Shown: positions 17,450-26,563, counted from the stretch's first letter. The stretch: DNA of 64,000 bases from Curtobacterium sp. MCPF17_052 (GCF_003234085.1 NZ_QKSD01000009.1:152116-216115); one strand, 5' to 3'. Program-made: numbers and translations. Notes: generated by a model from the sequence alone, not told the origin.

Positions 17450-18526
17450 TCAGCGGCTGCGGTCGACGACCGTCTCCGCGAACCGGGTGAGGGCTCGTTT
17501 GACGGTGCCGTCCGGCAGGGGCGCCAGGGCGGCGACCGCTTCGTCGGCCCAGCTCGCGGCGAGGGCACGGGTCGCCAGGGTCGCATCGTGCGCGCGGAGC
17601 TCGGCGACGGCGCTCTGGTACGCGTCCGAGTGGACGGCGTCGTCGGGTGCGTCCCGGACGTTGCGCTCGATGCGGGCGAGGAGGGCCGCGGCACCCTCGT
17701 CGGTGGCGGCACGACGACGGAGCTGCAGCAGGGGCAGCGTGTCCACGCCGGCACGGAGGTCGTTGCCGGCGATCTTGCCGGTCTTGTCCTTCGCCGGTGC
17801 CAGGTCGATGACGTCGTCGACGAGCTGGAAGGCGACGCCGACCTTCTCACCGAAGGTGCCGACGGCCTCGAGCAGGGACCGGTCGGCGCCGGAGAACAAG
17901 ACGCCGGCGCGGGCGGCGGTCGCGATGAGGGACCCGGTCTTGTCGCTGAGCACCTGGATGTAGTGCTCGACCGGGTCGTCCTCCGGCTGCGGGCCGGTCG
18001 TCTCGTGGAGCTGGCCCATGCAGAGGCGCTGGAAGGTCTCCGCCTGCATCCGGATGCCCTCGGGCCCCAGGTCCGCGGTGATGAGCGAGGCACGGGCGAA
18101 GAGCAGGTCCCCCGTGAGGATCGCGATGTTGTTGCCGTAGGTGACGTGGGCGGCCGGGACACCGCGGCGAACCGGCGCCTCGTCCATCACGTCGTCGTGG
18201 TACAGCGACGCCAGGTGCGTCATCTCGACGCTGACCGCGGCCTTGACCACGTGGTCGGTCACGCCGTCGCCGAGCTGCGCGATGAGCAGCGTCAGGGTCG
18301 GACGGATGCGCTTGCCACCCGCGGCGAGCAGGTACCGGCTGGTGGTGTCGGCCAGGGTGTCGGCGGAGCGCATGGCGTCCTCGAGCCCCTGCTCGACGTG
18401 TTCGAGCCCGTCGTCGACGGCGGCGATGAAACGACGGTCGGCCGGGGTGGCGAACAGACGCTCGCCGATGCCCAGGGACGCTCGGAGACTCGGTGCGCGT
18501 CGGGCGACCGGGACACTCGGGTTCAA
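17450..18526 (-). CDS. Polyprenyl diphosphate synthase (trans), 358 aa
   Basis: Condenses isopentenyl diphosphate onto an allylic primer to make the long menaquinone side chain. The first aspartate-rich motif is DDVMD in HLASLYHDDVMDEAPVRRG, the second DDVID in QLVDDVIDLAPAKDKTGK. GGKRIRPTLTLL and GNNIAILTGDLLFARA are family boxes. The start is TTG at 18526, supported by GGAG 7 nt upstream. It lies 48 bp downstream of menG. Chain length cannot be read from sequence; menaquinones of this group often carry 9-12 isoprene units. Confidence 0.92.
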   Translation of the reverse strand: MNPSVPVARRAPSLRASLGIGERLFATPADRRFIAAVDDGLEHVEQGLEDAMRSADTLADTTSRYLLAAGGKRIRPTLTLLIAQLGDGVTDHVVKAAVSVEMTHLASLYHDDVMDEAPVRRGVPAAHVTYGNNIAILTGDLLFARASLITADLGPEGIRMQAETFQRLCMGQLHETTGPQPEDDPVEHYIQVLSDKTGSLIATAARAGVLFSGADRSLLEAVGTFGEKVGVAFQLVDDVIDLAPAKDKTGKIAGNDLRAGVDTLPLLQLRRRAATDEGAAALLARIERNVRDAPDDAVHSDAYQSAVAELRAHDATLATRALAASWADEAVAALAPLPDGTVKRALTRFAETVVDRSR

Positions 18527-18574
18527 CTGCTGCTCCGTACTCGCGGGGTGGCGGTGGGGACCTGGGCCGCGGGC

Positions 18575-19363
18575 CTAGGCCTCGGGCTCCACGCGGGGCT
18601 GCTCACCCGTGGGCTGGTGCTCGCGGCGTGCCTTCGCACGGCGGGCGGCGGACTCGCGCACGCTGCCCTCGACGGGCTTGCGACCGCGGTGCAGGGCGAC
18701 GATGCCGGCGGTCAGGTTGCGGTGCGCGACCATCGTGAAGCCGACGCCGCGGAGCCACTGGCTGAGGACCTGCTGGTCCGGCCAGGCCTCGATGGACTCG
18801 GCGAGGTAGCGGTAGGCGGCCGGGTTGCTGCTCGAGAGCCTGGCGATGCCCGGCAGGACGCGCTTGAGGTACGTGTTGTAGCCGAAGCGCAGTGCGGCGA
18901 ACGGCGGCGTGGAGAACTCGCAGATGACCAGACGACCGCCGGGCTTGAGGACCCGCAGCATCTCGGTCAGGGCCTGCATCGGGTCGTTGACGTTGCGCAG
19001 TCCGAACGAGATCGTGACCGCGTCGAACGACTCGTCCGAGAAGGGCAGGTGCTCGGCGTCGCCCTCGACGAAGGTGATCTCGGGGTGGCGTTCGCGGCCG
19101 ACCGCGATCATGCCGGACGACAGGTCGAGGGCGGTGACCTCCGCGCCCTTCTTCGCCAGGGCCGCGGAACTGGTCCCGGTGCCGGCAGCGAGGTCGAGCA
19201 CACGCTCGCCCGGCTGGGGGTCGACGGCCTTGACCGTCGCGACGCGCCACAGCGGTGCGTTGCCCGCCGACAGGATGTCGTTGGTCAGGTCGTACTTCGC
19301 TGCGACGTCGTCGAACATGGCCGCCACTTCGTCCGGCCGCTTCTGCATGTCCGCTCTGCTCAC
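18575..19363 (-). CDS. menG: Demethylmenaquinone methyltransferase MenG/UbiE, 262 aa
   Basis: SAM-dependent C-methylation of demethylmenaquinone, the last step of menaquinone synthesis. The start MSRADMQKRPDEVAAMFDDV matches MenG; VLDLAAGTGTSS is the SAM motif, SFGLRNVNDP and CEFSTPP are UbiE-type boxes. The last 35 residues form a charged tail. GTG 19363 is chosen over ATG 19348 because TAGGAT lies 6 nt before it. It is divergent from menF and leads the polyprenyl synthase-fprA run. Confidence 0.95.
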   Translation of the reverse strand: MSRADMQKRPDEVAAMFDDVAAKYDLTNDILSAGNAPLWRVATVKAVDPQPGERVLDLAAGTGTSSAALAKKGAEVTALDLSSGMIAVGRERHPEITFVEGDAEHLPFSDESFDAVTISFGLRNVNDPMQALTEMLRVLKPGGRLVICEFSTPPFAALRFGYNTYLKRVLPGIARLSSSNPAAYRYLAESIEAWPDQQVLSQWLRGVGFTMVAHRNLTAGIVALHRGRKPVEGSVRESAARRAKARREHQPTGEQPRVEPEA

Positions 19364-19369
19364 CCGGTC

Positions 19370-19375
19370 ATCCTA
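19370..19375 (-). promoter_or_regulatory. -10 TAGGAT, leaderless start of menG
   Basis: On the minus strand TAGGAT, then GACCGG, then the GTG of menG. Confidence 0.6.
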
Positions 19376-19442
19376 GAGGCCGCGGCCCGACGCTTCCCGG
19401 TAGGCGTGCAGGAGCGCGACACCCCGGGCGCGCCCTGACGCG

Positions 19443-19448
19443 TAACAT
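19443..19448 (+). promoter_or_regulatory. -10 TAACAT, leaderless start of menF
   Basis: TAACAT, then CGGTCC, then the GTG at 19455. It faces away from the menG promoter across about 70 bp. Confidence 0.55.
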
Positions 19449-19454
19449 CGGTCC

Positions 19455-20714
19455 GTGACCCGTCCCACCACAGCGGTCCGGCCGCTCACGGTCTCGACCC
19501 GCATCCTCGACGACCCGGGCGCCGTGCTCCGCCACACCCTCGCCGGAGCGCCGTTGGCCTTCGTGCGGGGCGGTGACGGGATCGTCGGGATCGGCGAGGC
19601 CATGCGCTTCGAGTTCTCCGGCCCGACCCGGATGCGCGACGCCTCCGCCCGGTGGCGGCAGATCGTCGCCGCCGCGGTGGTCGACGACCCGGTGCGGCTC
19701 CGTGGCAGCGGACTGGTGGCGTTCGGGACGTTCGCGTTCGCCGACGACTCGAGCGCGACGAGTGTCCTCATCGTGCCGCGGGTCGTGGTCGGCCGGCGGC
19801 GTGGTCGGGCGTGGATCACCGCGGTCGACACCACCGACGCCCCGGCTCCCCTGCCGTTCACGAGCACCTCGGTCCCGGTCCCCCGCGTCGGCCCGCACGT
19901 CTCCGTCGCACTCCGGCCCGGTGCGGTCGACGAGGACGCCTACGCCGCGTCGGTCGCCGCCGCGGTCACCGCGATCACGGCCGGACGCGCGCAGAAGGTC
20001 GTCCTGGCCCGCGACCTGGTCGGCACCCTGCCGCCCGGCGCCGACCGCCGTGCCCTGCTGCTCGACCTGGCCGCCGCTTACCCGACGTGCGTGACCTTCG
20101 CCGTCGACGGGCTCATCGGGGCGACCCCGGAGACACTCGCCCGCACCGAGGGACGCACCCTCACCGCCCGGGTCCTCGCCGGCAGTGCCGCCCGGGGGAC
20201 GGACGCCGAGAGCGACCGGGTCGCCGCCGAGACCCTCGCCGCGAGCACGAAGGACCTCGAGGAGCACGCGTTCGCGATCTCGAGCCTGGTCGCCTCGCTG
20301 CGGCCGATCGCAGCCGACCTCCGGGTGGACCCCGAGCCGTTCCGCCTGCAGCTGCCGAACGTCTGGCACCTCGCCAGCGACGTCGAGGCCGTCCTGCCCG
20401 CCGGTGTGACCGCACTCGACGTCGCCGACGTGCTGCACCCGACCGCGGCCGTCGCCGGGACCCCCACCGACGTCGCGGTGCGGCTCGTCGCCGAGCTGGA
20501 GGGTGTGGACCGCGGACGCTACGCCGGTCCCGTCGGCTGGCTCGGCGCCTCCGGGGACGGTGAGTGGATGCTCGCACTCCGCAGCGCACAGATCGAGGAC
20601 GACGGCACGGTCCGCGCGTGGGCCGGCGCCGGGATCGTCGCGGGCTCTGAGCCGGCTCGGGAGGTCGCGGAGACGCGGCTGAAGTTCCGACCGATCGTCG
20701 ACGCCCTGGCCTGA
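19455..20714 (+). CDS. menF: Isochorismate synthase, 419 aa
   Basis: Converts chorismate to isochorismate, the entry to menaquinone synthesis. The C-terminal chorismate-binding domain shows QKVVLARDLVG, FAVDGLIGATPETLARTEG, TARVLAGSAARG, STKDLEEHAFAI and WLGASGDGEWMLALRSAQ, with GAGIVAGSEPAREVAET at the end. Length fits MenF/EntC enzymes. The menaquinone setting makes MenF rather than a siderophore EntC the better call. It is convergent with menD, separated by 40 bp. Confidence 0.93.
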   Translation: MTRPTTAVRPLTVSTRILDDPGAVLRHTLAGAPLAFVRGGDGIVGIGEAMRFEFSGPTRMRDASARWRQIVAAAVVDDPVRLRGSGLVAFGTFAFADDSSATSVLIVPRVVVGRRRGRAWITAVDTTDAPAPLPFTSTSVPVPRVGPHVSVALRPGAVDEDAYAASVAAAVTAITAGRAQKVVLARDLVGTLPPGADRRALLLDLAAAYPTCVTFAVDGLIGATPETLARTEGRTLTARVLAGSAARGTDAESDRVAAETLAASTKDLEEHAFAISSLVASLRPIAADLRVDPEPFRLQLPNVWHLASDVEAVLPAGVTALDVADVLHPTAAVAGTPTDVAVRLVAELEGVDRGRYAGPVGWLGASGDGEWMLALRSAQIEDDGTVRAWAGAGIVAGSEPAREVAETRLKFRPIVDALA

Positions 20715-20754
20715 CAGCGGCACCGGTACCGGCACCGGCCGGAGCCGTCGCCGG

Positions 20755-22644
20755 TCAATCGGCCAGCGGCACCTCGATGACCACGCGCTCGGCGGGGTCG
20801 GTGAGGACCCGTTCCAGGTCGCCCCAGGTCTCGGCGCGGCGGTACTCCCAGCCGAGGCCGGTCACGACGCGTTCGACGTCGACGTGCTGCGGCGTCGTCA
20901 TCATCCGCCGCATGTCCTCGGGTGCGGTCGTCGCCGCCACCTCGAGTCCGCGGAAGATCGCACCGCCACCGTCGTTGCCGACGACGACCTGCAGCCGCGG
21001 GCGCGCCTCCTCGGTCCCGGTGACGAGTCCGCCGAGGTCGTGCAGGAAGGTGAGGTCCCCCACCACCACCCGGGTCGTACCGACGGCGCCGGACCCGGCC
21101 TCGAGCGCCGTCGCGATGCCGAGGGCGGTCGAGATCGTGCCGTCGATGCCCGCCAGCCCGCGGTTGGCGTGCACGCGGATCTTCTTGCCCGCGACGGTCG
21201 TGTCCGCGACCCGGATGATCTGCGAGGCACCGAACACCAGACGGTCGTGCGGCCAGGTGGCACCCCACACCGCCTCGGCGAGCATCGCACGGTCGACGGG
21301 CCGACGGCGGAGCGCGACCTCGTCCTTCAGGAACCGGTTCCGCTCGGCGCGGTCCTCGGACCGCTTCGCGTCGAGGTCCGGTCCGGCGTCGCCCTCGCCG
21401 AGCAGCGAGCGGCTCGCCGCGACCCAGCGGCCGACCCACGCCCGGTGCGCCGGCCCGGTCCGCCCGGTGACGCGGACGTCCGAGACGACCTGCGTCGCGG
21501 CGTCCGGCCGGGAGGCCCGTGCCGGGTCGTACACGTCGGCTCCGGCACCGCGGACCACGACCGTCTCGACGTCGGCGCGCTGCAGGAGCGCCGGGACCTC
21601 GCGACTGAGGGTCGGGTGGCCGAGGACGACCGCGCGCCGCACCCGGCCGCCGAAGTCGTCGTCCCGGAGCAACTCGCGGTAGGCGGCCGCCAGGTTCCGG
21701 CCGAACCGGGCACCGCTCGACACCTCGGCCAGGAGCGGCGCACCGAGTTCCCACGCGATCCGCTCGGCGTCTGCGCCGGCGTCGTGTCCGGCGATCACCA
21801 CGGTCGCGGGGTCGTCGTCGGGGGCGAGCTCCGCGACCGGCAGCGGGGTGGTCGTCCGCCGGGTCGCGTACGCGCGGTCCACCTGGTCGTCGGGCACGCC
21901 GTCGACCCGGTCGAGACCGGCGCTGAGGGGCTCGCGGAAGGCGAGGTCGAGCTGCACCGGACCGGGTTGCCCGGTGTGCCCCGCAGCGGCGGCGACGGCT
22001 TCGCGCACCAGACCGCGGACGGTGGCGCGGACGTCGTCGTCGACACCGTGCGCGCTCGGTGCCTGGACGTCGCGGACGAACGACACGGCCGGCCCGAAGA
22101 CCCCGGGCTGCACGGTGGTCTGGTTGCTGCCGATGCCGCGCAGTTCGGCCGGGCGGTCGGCGGAGACGACGATCATCGGCACACCCGAGTGGTGCGCCTC
22201 GAGCACGGCGGGGTGGAGGTTCACGACCGCTGTCCCCGAGGTCGTGACGACCGCGGCGGGGCGACCGGACTCGACGGCCAGACCGAGCGCGAAGAACCCG
22301 GCGGTCCGCTCGTCGAGGCGCACGTGCACCGTGATGCCACCGGCGCGCTCGAGGGCGACCGCGGCGAGGGCCAGGGCCTGCGACCGCGACCCCGGACTGA
22401 CCACGACGTCGGTCACACCGGCGCGGGCGAGTTCCTGCAGGAAGGCGAGGGCGAAGTCCGTCGCGGGGCTGCCGGAACTGCCCGAGCCCGGCTGCCCGTC
22501 AGCGGCAGCGCCGTCAGCGGCAGCGCCGTCAGCGACAGCGCCATCAGCGGCAGCGCCGTCAGCGATCGGGGCGGCCGTCGTCGTCGCCGTCGTGGAACTG
22601 TTCTTCGAGGGATCGGAGGGTCGCGTCGTCCTGGTCCTTGTCAT
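20755..22644 (-). CDS. menD: SEPHCHC synthase MenD with repeat-bearing N-terminal extension, 629 aa
   Basis: Thiamine-diphosphate enzyme adding a 2-oxoglutarate-derived succinyl semialdehyde unit to isochorismate. The core begins near residue 55 with PATDFALAFLQELARAGVTD and SPGSRSQ; TSGTAVVNLHPAVLEA and SADRPAELRGIGSNQTT are family boxes; the C-terminal diphosphate site lies in VVVGDLTFLHDLGG and GNDGGGAIF. Residues about 30-50 are AAADG repeats. ATG 22644 (GGAAGAG upstream) is the only start codon before the core, so the gene must overlap the upstream membrane protein gene by 86 bp. Confidence 0.94.
   Translation of the reverse strand: MTRTRTTRPSDPSKNSSTTATTTAAPIADGAAADGAVADGAAADGAAADGQPGSGSSGSPATDFALAFLQELARAGVTDVVVSPGSRSQALALAAVALERAGGITVHVRLDERTAGFFALGLAVESGRPAAVVTTSGTAVVNLHPAVLEAHHSGVPMIVVSADRPAELRGIGSNQTTVQPGVFGPAVSFVRDVQAPSAHGVDDDVRATVRGLVREAVAAAAGHTGQPGPVQLDLAFREPLSAGLDRVDGVPDDQVDRAYATRRTTTPLPVAELAPDDDPATVVIAGHDAGADAERIAWELGAPLLAEVSSGARFGRNLAAAYRELLRDDDFGGRVRRAVVLGHPTLSREVPALLQRADVETVVVRGAGADVYDPARASRPDAATQVVSDVRVTGRTGPAHRAWVGRWVAASRSLLGEGDAGPDLDAKRSEDRAERNRFLKDEVALRRRPVDRAMLAEAVWGATWPHDRLVFGASQIIRVADTTVAGKKIRVHANRGLAGIDGTISTALGIATALEAGSGAVGTTRVVVGDLTFLHDLGGLVTGTEEARPRLQVVVGNDGGGAIFRGLEVAATTAPEDMRRMMTTPQHVDVERVVTGLGWEYRRAETWGDLERVLTDPAERVVIEVPLAD
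22498..22569 (-). repeat. 15-bp tandem repeat in menD 5' end
   Basis: Four full copies and one partial copy of GTCAGCGGCAGCGCC (plus strand) encode ADGAA-type units in MenD. The final copy runs into the 3' end of the overlapping membrane protein gene. Confidence 0.8.
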
Positions 22645-22930
22645 CGCTCTTCCGCCCGGGAGGCGTCGTGCCACCGAGGAAGTCAGGGTCGTCTTCGGGA
22701 CCACGGTACCCGGCACCACCGCCACCGTTGCCTCGCTGTCCCGCGGCGGGGGTCCGGCCGAGCAGGAACCACAGCACGCCGCCGAGGACGGGCAGGACGA
22801 CGACCAACAGGACCCAGATGCCCTTGCGCAGGGAGCGGACGCGGGTCCGCGGCATGGTGGCGCAGTCGATCAGGGCGAACACCGTGAACGCCACGGCGGC
22901 GACGACGATGACGAGCCACAACCTGACCAT
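22559..22930 (-). CDS. PLD nuclease N-terminal-like membrane protein, 123 aa
   Basis: Two membrane spans (residues 4-24 and about 38-60) carry the PLDc_N pattern: VFALIDCATMPRTRVRSLRKGIWVLLVVVLPVLGGVLWFLLGR (FALIDC and GGVLWFLLGR are the key parts). The cytoplasmic tail from about 62 is Gly, Asp and Glu rich and ends DGDDDGRPDR. Such small proteins are common and uncharacterised in actinobacteria. The start is ATG 22930; the gene's last 86 bp are also the first 86 bp of menD in another frame. Confidence 0.78.
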   Translation of the reverse strand: MVRLWLVIVVAAVAFTVFALIDCATMPRTRVRSLRKGIWVLLVVVLPVLGGVLWFLLGRTPAAGQRGNGGGGAGYRGPEDDPDFLGGTTPPGRKSDDKDQDDATLRSLEEQFHDGDDDGRPDR

Positions 22931-23000
22931 CCTCGAAGTCTAGGTCGGGAGGCTGTGACCGCCCTGGCCTTCGTCCGGTCGCCGTGGAGACCGGCGTCCG

Positions 23001-23006
23001 TACACT
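23001..23006 (+). promoter_or_regulatory. -10 TACACT, leaderless start of the DUF4229 gene
   Basis: TACACT, then TGCAGG, then the GTG at 23013. Confidence 0.55.
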
Positions 23007-23012
23007 TGCAGG

Positions 23013-23309
23013 GTGAAAGCGTGGCTCGTCTACACCCTGGCTCGGCTCGGCATCTTCGTCGTCGCACTCGTCGTGCTGCTCGTGATCGGGCTGCCCTGGT
23101 ACTGGGCGGCGATCGGGGCGGCACTCATCGGCCTGCTCGTCTCGTACATCGCACTCCCGGGGTTGCGCGGCGCCGTGACGACCACCATCGCCGAGCGCCG
23201 TGCCCGTCCCGAGCGCGATGCGGACAGCGACTTCGAGGACGATTTCGTCGACACCGCCGACGCGACCGACACCGACGTCACGCTCCGGAAGCACCCCGAC
23301 GAGGCCTGA
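23013..23309 (+). CDS. DUF4229-like membrane protein, 98 aa
   Basis: Two membrane spans (residues 6-24 and 28-48) end with a basic, then acidic cytoplasmic tail (ERRARPERDADSDFEDDF). The start MKAWLVYTLARLGIFVVALV matches DUF4229 proteins, which sit beside menaquinone genes in many actinobacteria; the function is unknown. Divergent from the PLDc_N-like gene and convergent with menA. Confidence 0.7.
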   Translation: MKAWLVYTLARLGIFVVALVVLLVIGLPWYWAAIGAALIGLLVSYIALPGLRGAVTTTIAERRARPERDADSDFEDDFVDTADATDTDVTLRKHPDEA

Positions 23310-23371
23310 CCGACAGCGACCGGCCGACAGCACCCGGCCGACGGTTCCCGTCGGACGGCGCCCGCCCGCAG

Positions 23372-24367
23372 CTACGGCTGGACGGCGAGCGTGACGCCGA
23401 GCACCACGCCGTACGCCAGCGCCGAGAACGACGACAGCTGCAGGGCCGTGATGAGCTCGCGCGGCTTCCGCGACGTCACCCCGATCAGCAGCGCCGGCAG
23501 CGCGAGCAGCAGCGAGAAGTACGTGAAGCCGGACCGGAAGTACAGCAGCACGAACCAGACCAGCACGACGTAGGGCAGCAGCAGGAAGAGCGCGAAGAGC
23601 ACCCGCGCCACCGGCCCGCCGACCACGACGGCGAGCGTGCGCTTGCCAGCCGCGGTGTCCTCGTCGATGTCGCGGATGTTGTTCACCATGAGCACCGCGC
23701 ACGCGAACAGGCCGGCAGCCACGGCCGCTGCCCACCCGCTGAGGGTCGCCTGCCCGATCAGCACGTGCTGGGTGCCGAGGACCGCGACGAGTCCGAAGAA
23801 CACGAAGACGAAGACCTCGCCCAGGGCGTTGTACCCGTAGGGCTTCTTGCCGCCGGTGTAGAACCAGGCGGCGACGATCGCGGCCGCGCCCACGAGCAGG
23901 AGCCACCAGAGCTGGGTGAGCGCCACGATGATGATGCCGGCGACGGCGGCCAGCCCGAAGAACGTCAGCGCGACGGTGAGCACGGTGCGGGGCTTCGCGA
24001 GGCCCGCTCCGGTCAGCCGGGCGGGGCCGACGCGGAACTCGTCCGTGCCGCGCACCCCGTCGGAGTAGTCGTTGCTGTAGTTCACACCGATCTGCAGGAA
24101 CAGCGCGACGGCGAGCGCGAGCAGGGCGATCGCCAGGTGTGCGTCCGTACCGAGGAAGGCGCCGAAGTCACCGGTCGCCTTGCTGTCGACGTAGGCCACT
24201 GCGGTGCCGAGCACCACGGGCACGACGCCGAGGGTCAGGGTCCGCAGACGCGCCCCGCCGATCCAGTCGCGTGCGGTCGCCCGCCGGACGGTGCGCTGCG
24301 GGGCAGCGGCCTTCGCCGGGTTGCCGGACCGGCCCTTCGGACGTGTCGTGTTCTTCGCTCGTGCCAC
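23372..24367 (-). CDS. menA: 1,4-dihydroxy-2-naphthoate polyprenyltransferase MenA, 331 aa
   Basis: UbiA-family membrane enzyme attaching the polyprenyl chain to dihydroxynaphthoate. About eight or nine hydrophobic segments are present. The first aspartate-rich motif is in NYSNDYSDGVRGTDE near residue 95 and the second in NNIRDIDEDTAAGKRTLAV near residue 220. GTG 24367 is preferred to TTG 24376 because TACGAT lies 8 nt before it. It is downstream of menE by 80 bp with its own likely promoter. Confidence 0.94.
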   Translation of the reverse strand: MARAKNTTRPKGRSGNPAKAAAPQRTVRRATARDWIGGARLRTLTLGVVPVVLGTAVAYVDSKATGDFGAFLGTDAHLAIALLALAVALFLQIGVNYSNDYSDGVRGTDEFRVGPARLTGAGLAKPRTVLTVALTFFGLAAVAGIIIVALTQLWWLLLVGAAAIVAAWFYTGGKKPYGYNALGEVFVFVFFGLVAVLGTQHVLIGQATLSGWAAAVAAGLFACAVLMVNNIRDIDEDTAAGKRTLAVVVGGPVARVLFALFLLLPYVVLVWFVLLYFRSGFTYFSLLLALPALLIGVTSRKPRELITALQLSSFSALAYGVVLGVTLAVQP

Positions 24368-24375
24368 GACCGCCA

Positions 24376-24381
24376 ATCGTA
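24376..24381 (-). promoter_or_regulatory. -10 TACGAT, leaderless start of menA
   Basis: On the minus strand TACGAT is followed by 8 nt and the GTG at 24367, which is why that start is preferred. Confidence 0.5.
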
Positions 24382-24447
24382 CCGGCGAGTGACGTGCCGC
24401 CCGTGCGGACCGGCCGCCGGGTGGGTGTCAGGGCCGGGAGGCCCGGT

Positions 24448-25584
24448 TCAGCCTCGCGGGTCGGCCAGCGTCCGCACCGCGCGCCGGTCGGGTTTGCCGG
24501 ACGCCAGCATCGGCATCCGGTCCACGAGGATCACCTCGACCGGTCGGGCCGCCCGTCCGAGGGTGTCTCCGACGCGGGAGCGGACGAGCTGGAGGTCGAC
24601 GGGCTGCTCGGTCACGACGACCGGCACTTCGCCCCACTCCCCCGACGTCCGCCTGGTGACGACGGCACCGTGCTGCCCGGGGAGCTCCCGCACGATCCGC
24701 TCGACCGCGCCGAGCGGCACCTTCTCGCCCCCGGAGATGACGACGTCGTCGAGACGGCCGGTGACCCGGACCCGACCGTCGACGATCGTCGCGGCGTCAC
24801 CGGTGCGGTACCAGCGGTGCCCGTCGCGTTCGGTGAAGGTCGCTGCCGTCCGCGCCGGGTCGTCGAGGTACCCCTCGGCGAGCATCGGACCGGTCAGCTG
24901 CAGTTCCCCGTCGACGAGCTCGGCGTGGACCGTGCCCAGCGGCGCACCGTCGTACACACAGCCGCCGCTGGTCTCGCTCGCGCCGTAGGTCGTCACCACG
25001 CGGATACCGGCGGCACGGGCACGCTCCCGCAGGGCCGTCGGCGTCGCCTGACCGCCCACCAGGACCGCGTCGAACCGGCCGAGCGCCGCCGTCGCCCGCG
25101 GGTCGTCGAGGACCCGGGCGAGCTGCACCGGCACCAGCGACGTGTACCGCCGAGGTGCCGCGGGTCCGACCACGAGCCGGTCGGCCGCGTCCGTGAACGC
25201 GCCCGCGTCGAAGTGCCCGGACGGCAGCACGACGGGGGTCGTCCCCGCGGCGATCGACCGCGTCAGGACGTTGAGCCCGGCGATGTAGTGCGTCGGCAGC
25301 GCGAGGACCCAGACGCCCGGTCCGCCGAGGGCGGCGTCCGCGGCAGCGGCCCCGGCGAGCAGCGCGTCCGCGGAGAGGGCGACACGCTTGCCGGTCCCGG
25401 TGGAGCCGCTCGTCTCGACGACCAGGGCGACCCGCTGCGGGACGGCGGCCGGTGGCGGTGTCGGCAGCGCCGGAGCCCCCTCGGCGACCGGGGCCAGCGC
25501 GGGGCCGCCGGCGAGTGCCGCCTCCAGTCCGCGCAGCACCGCCATCGGGTCGGACGCACCCAGCGCGACGAGCGGACGGGCCAT
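24448..25584 (-). CDS. menE: o-Succinylbenzoate-CoA ligase MenE, 378 aa
   Basis: Adenylate-forming enzyme activating o-succinylbenzoate with ATP and CoA. The P-loop-like motif VETSGSTGTGKRVALS lies near residue 57; YGASETSGGCVYDG, YRTGDAATI, GRLDDVVISGGEKV and the catalytic-lysine end LASGKPDRRAVR follow. At 378 residues it is shorter than 500-residue MenE because the N-terminal domain is reduced, a form usual in actinobacteria. Its ATG shares one base with the menB stop (TGATG), so the two are coupled. Confidence 0.92.
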   Translation of the reverse strand: MARPLVALGASDPMAVLRGLEAALAGGPALAPVAEGAPALPTPPPAAVPQRVALVVETSGSTGTGKRVALSADALLAGAAAADAALGGPGVWVLALPTHYIAGLNVLTRSIAAGTTPVVLPSGHFDAGAFTDAADRLVVGPAAPRRYTSLVPVQLARVLDDPRATAALGRFDAVLVGGQATPTALRERARAAGIRVVTTYGASETSGGCVYDGAPLGTVHAELVDGELQLTGPMLAEGYLDDPARTAATFTERDGHRWYRTGDAATIVDGRVRVTGRLDDVVISGGEKVPLGAVERIVRELPGQHGAVVTRRTSGEWGEVPVVVTEQPVDLQLVRSRVGDTLGRAARPVEVILVDRMPMLASGKPDRRAVRTLADPRG

Positions 25585-26513
25585 CAGTAGTGCCAGGGGA
25601 ACGCGGTCCAGTCGGGCGAGCGCTTCTCGAGGAACGAGTCGCGGCCCTCGACGGCCTCGTCGGTGCCGTAGGCGAGGCGTGTGGCCTCACCGGCGAAGAC
25701 CTGCTGGCCGACCATGCCGTCGTCCACCGCGTTGAAGGCGTACTTGAGCATCCGGATCGCCGTCGGGGACTTGCCGAGGATCGTGTCGCCCCAGCGGATC
25801 GCCTCGCGCTCCAGGTCCTCGTGCGGCACCACCCTGTTGACGGCACCCATCTCGTACGCACGCTGGGCGGAGTACTCCTCGGCGAGGAAGAAGACCTCGC
25901 GCGCGAGCTTCTGGCCGATCTGCTTCGCGTAGTAGGCGCTGCCGTAGCCGCCGTCGAACGACCCGACGTCGGCGTCCGTCTGCTTGAACCTGCCGTGCTC
26001 GGCGCTGGCGATCGTCAGGTCGCAGATCGCGTGGAGGGAGTGTCCACCGCCGGCGGCCCACCCGGGCACGACCGCGATGACGACCTTCGGCATCATCCGG
26101 ATCAGCCGCTGGACCTCGAGGATGTGCAAGCGGCCCATCGAGGCCTGCGCGGCAGCGGGATCGACGCCCTCGGGCGGAGCACCCTCGTCGCCGACGTACT
26201 GGTAGCCGCTCCGTCCCCGGATGCGCTGGTCGCCCCCGGAGCAGAACGCCCACCCGCCGTCCTTCGGGCTCGGTCCGTTGCCGGTCAGCAGCACGACCCC
26301 GACGCGCGGGTCCTGGCGGGCGTCGTCGAGGGCGCGGTACAGCTCGTCGACGGTCCGCGGGCGGAAGGCGTTGCGCACCTCGGGGCGGTCGAAGGCGACG
26401 CGCACCATGCCGCCGGAGACGTGCTTGTGGTACGTGATGTCGGTGAACCGCTCGGCGATCGGAGCGGTGGTCCAGACGTCGGGGTCGAACAGGTCGGAGA
26501 CGGCAGAGGGCAT
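25584..26513 (-). CDS. menB: 1,4-dihydroxy-2-naphthoyl-CoA synthase MenB, 309 aa
   Basis: Crotonase-fold enzyme closing the second ring of the naphthoquinone. WAFCSGGDQRIRGRSGYQYV and WAAGGGHSLHAICDLTIAS provide the oxyanion-hole glycines, and ADVGSFDGGYGSAYYAKQIG is the MenB-type Asp-containing box. The C-terminus ends SPDWTAFPWHY, where the terminal Tyr region is conserved in MenB. First gene of the menB-menE pair. Confidence 0.96.
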   Translation of the reverse strand: MPSAVSDLFDPDVWTTAPIAERFTDITYHKHVSGGMVRVAFDRPEVRNAFRPRTVDELYRALDDARQDPRVGVVLLTGNGPSPKDGGWAFCSGGDQRIRGRSGYQYVGDEGAPPEGVDPAAAQASMGRLHILEVQRLIRMMPKVVIAVVPGWAAGGGHSLHAICDLTIASAEHGRFKQTDADVGSFDGGYGSAYYAKQIGQKLAREVFFLAEEYSAQRAYEMGAVNRVVPHEDLEREAIRWGDTILGKSPTAIRMLKYAFNAVDDGMVGQQVFAGEATRLAYGTDEAVEGRDSFLEKRSPDWTAFPWHY

Positions 26514-26563
26514 GCTCCGAACCTACCGCTGGGCTCCTGCCCGGGCCGTCGCGTGCCGGCTGT

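Noticed and set aside
21848..24988. A 1046-codon open frame opposite menD, the PLDc_N-like gene and menA
   Set aside because: High-GC antisense frame; composition is Arg/Ala/Ser-rich without domains, and it runs through recognised genes on the other strand.
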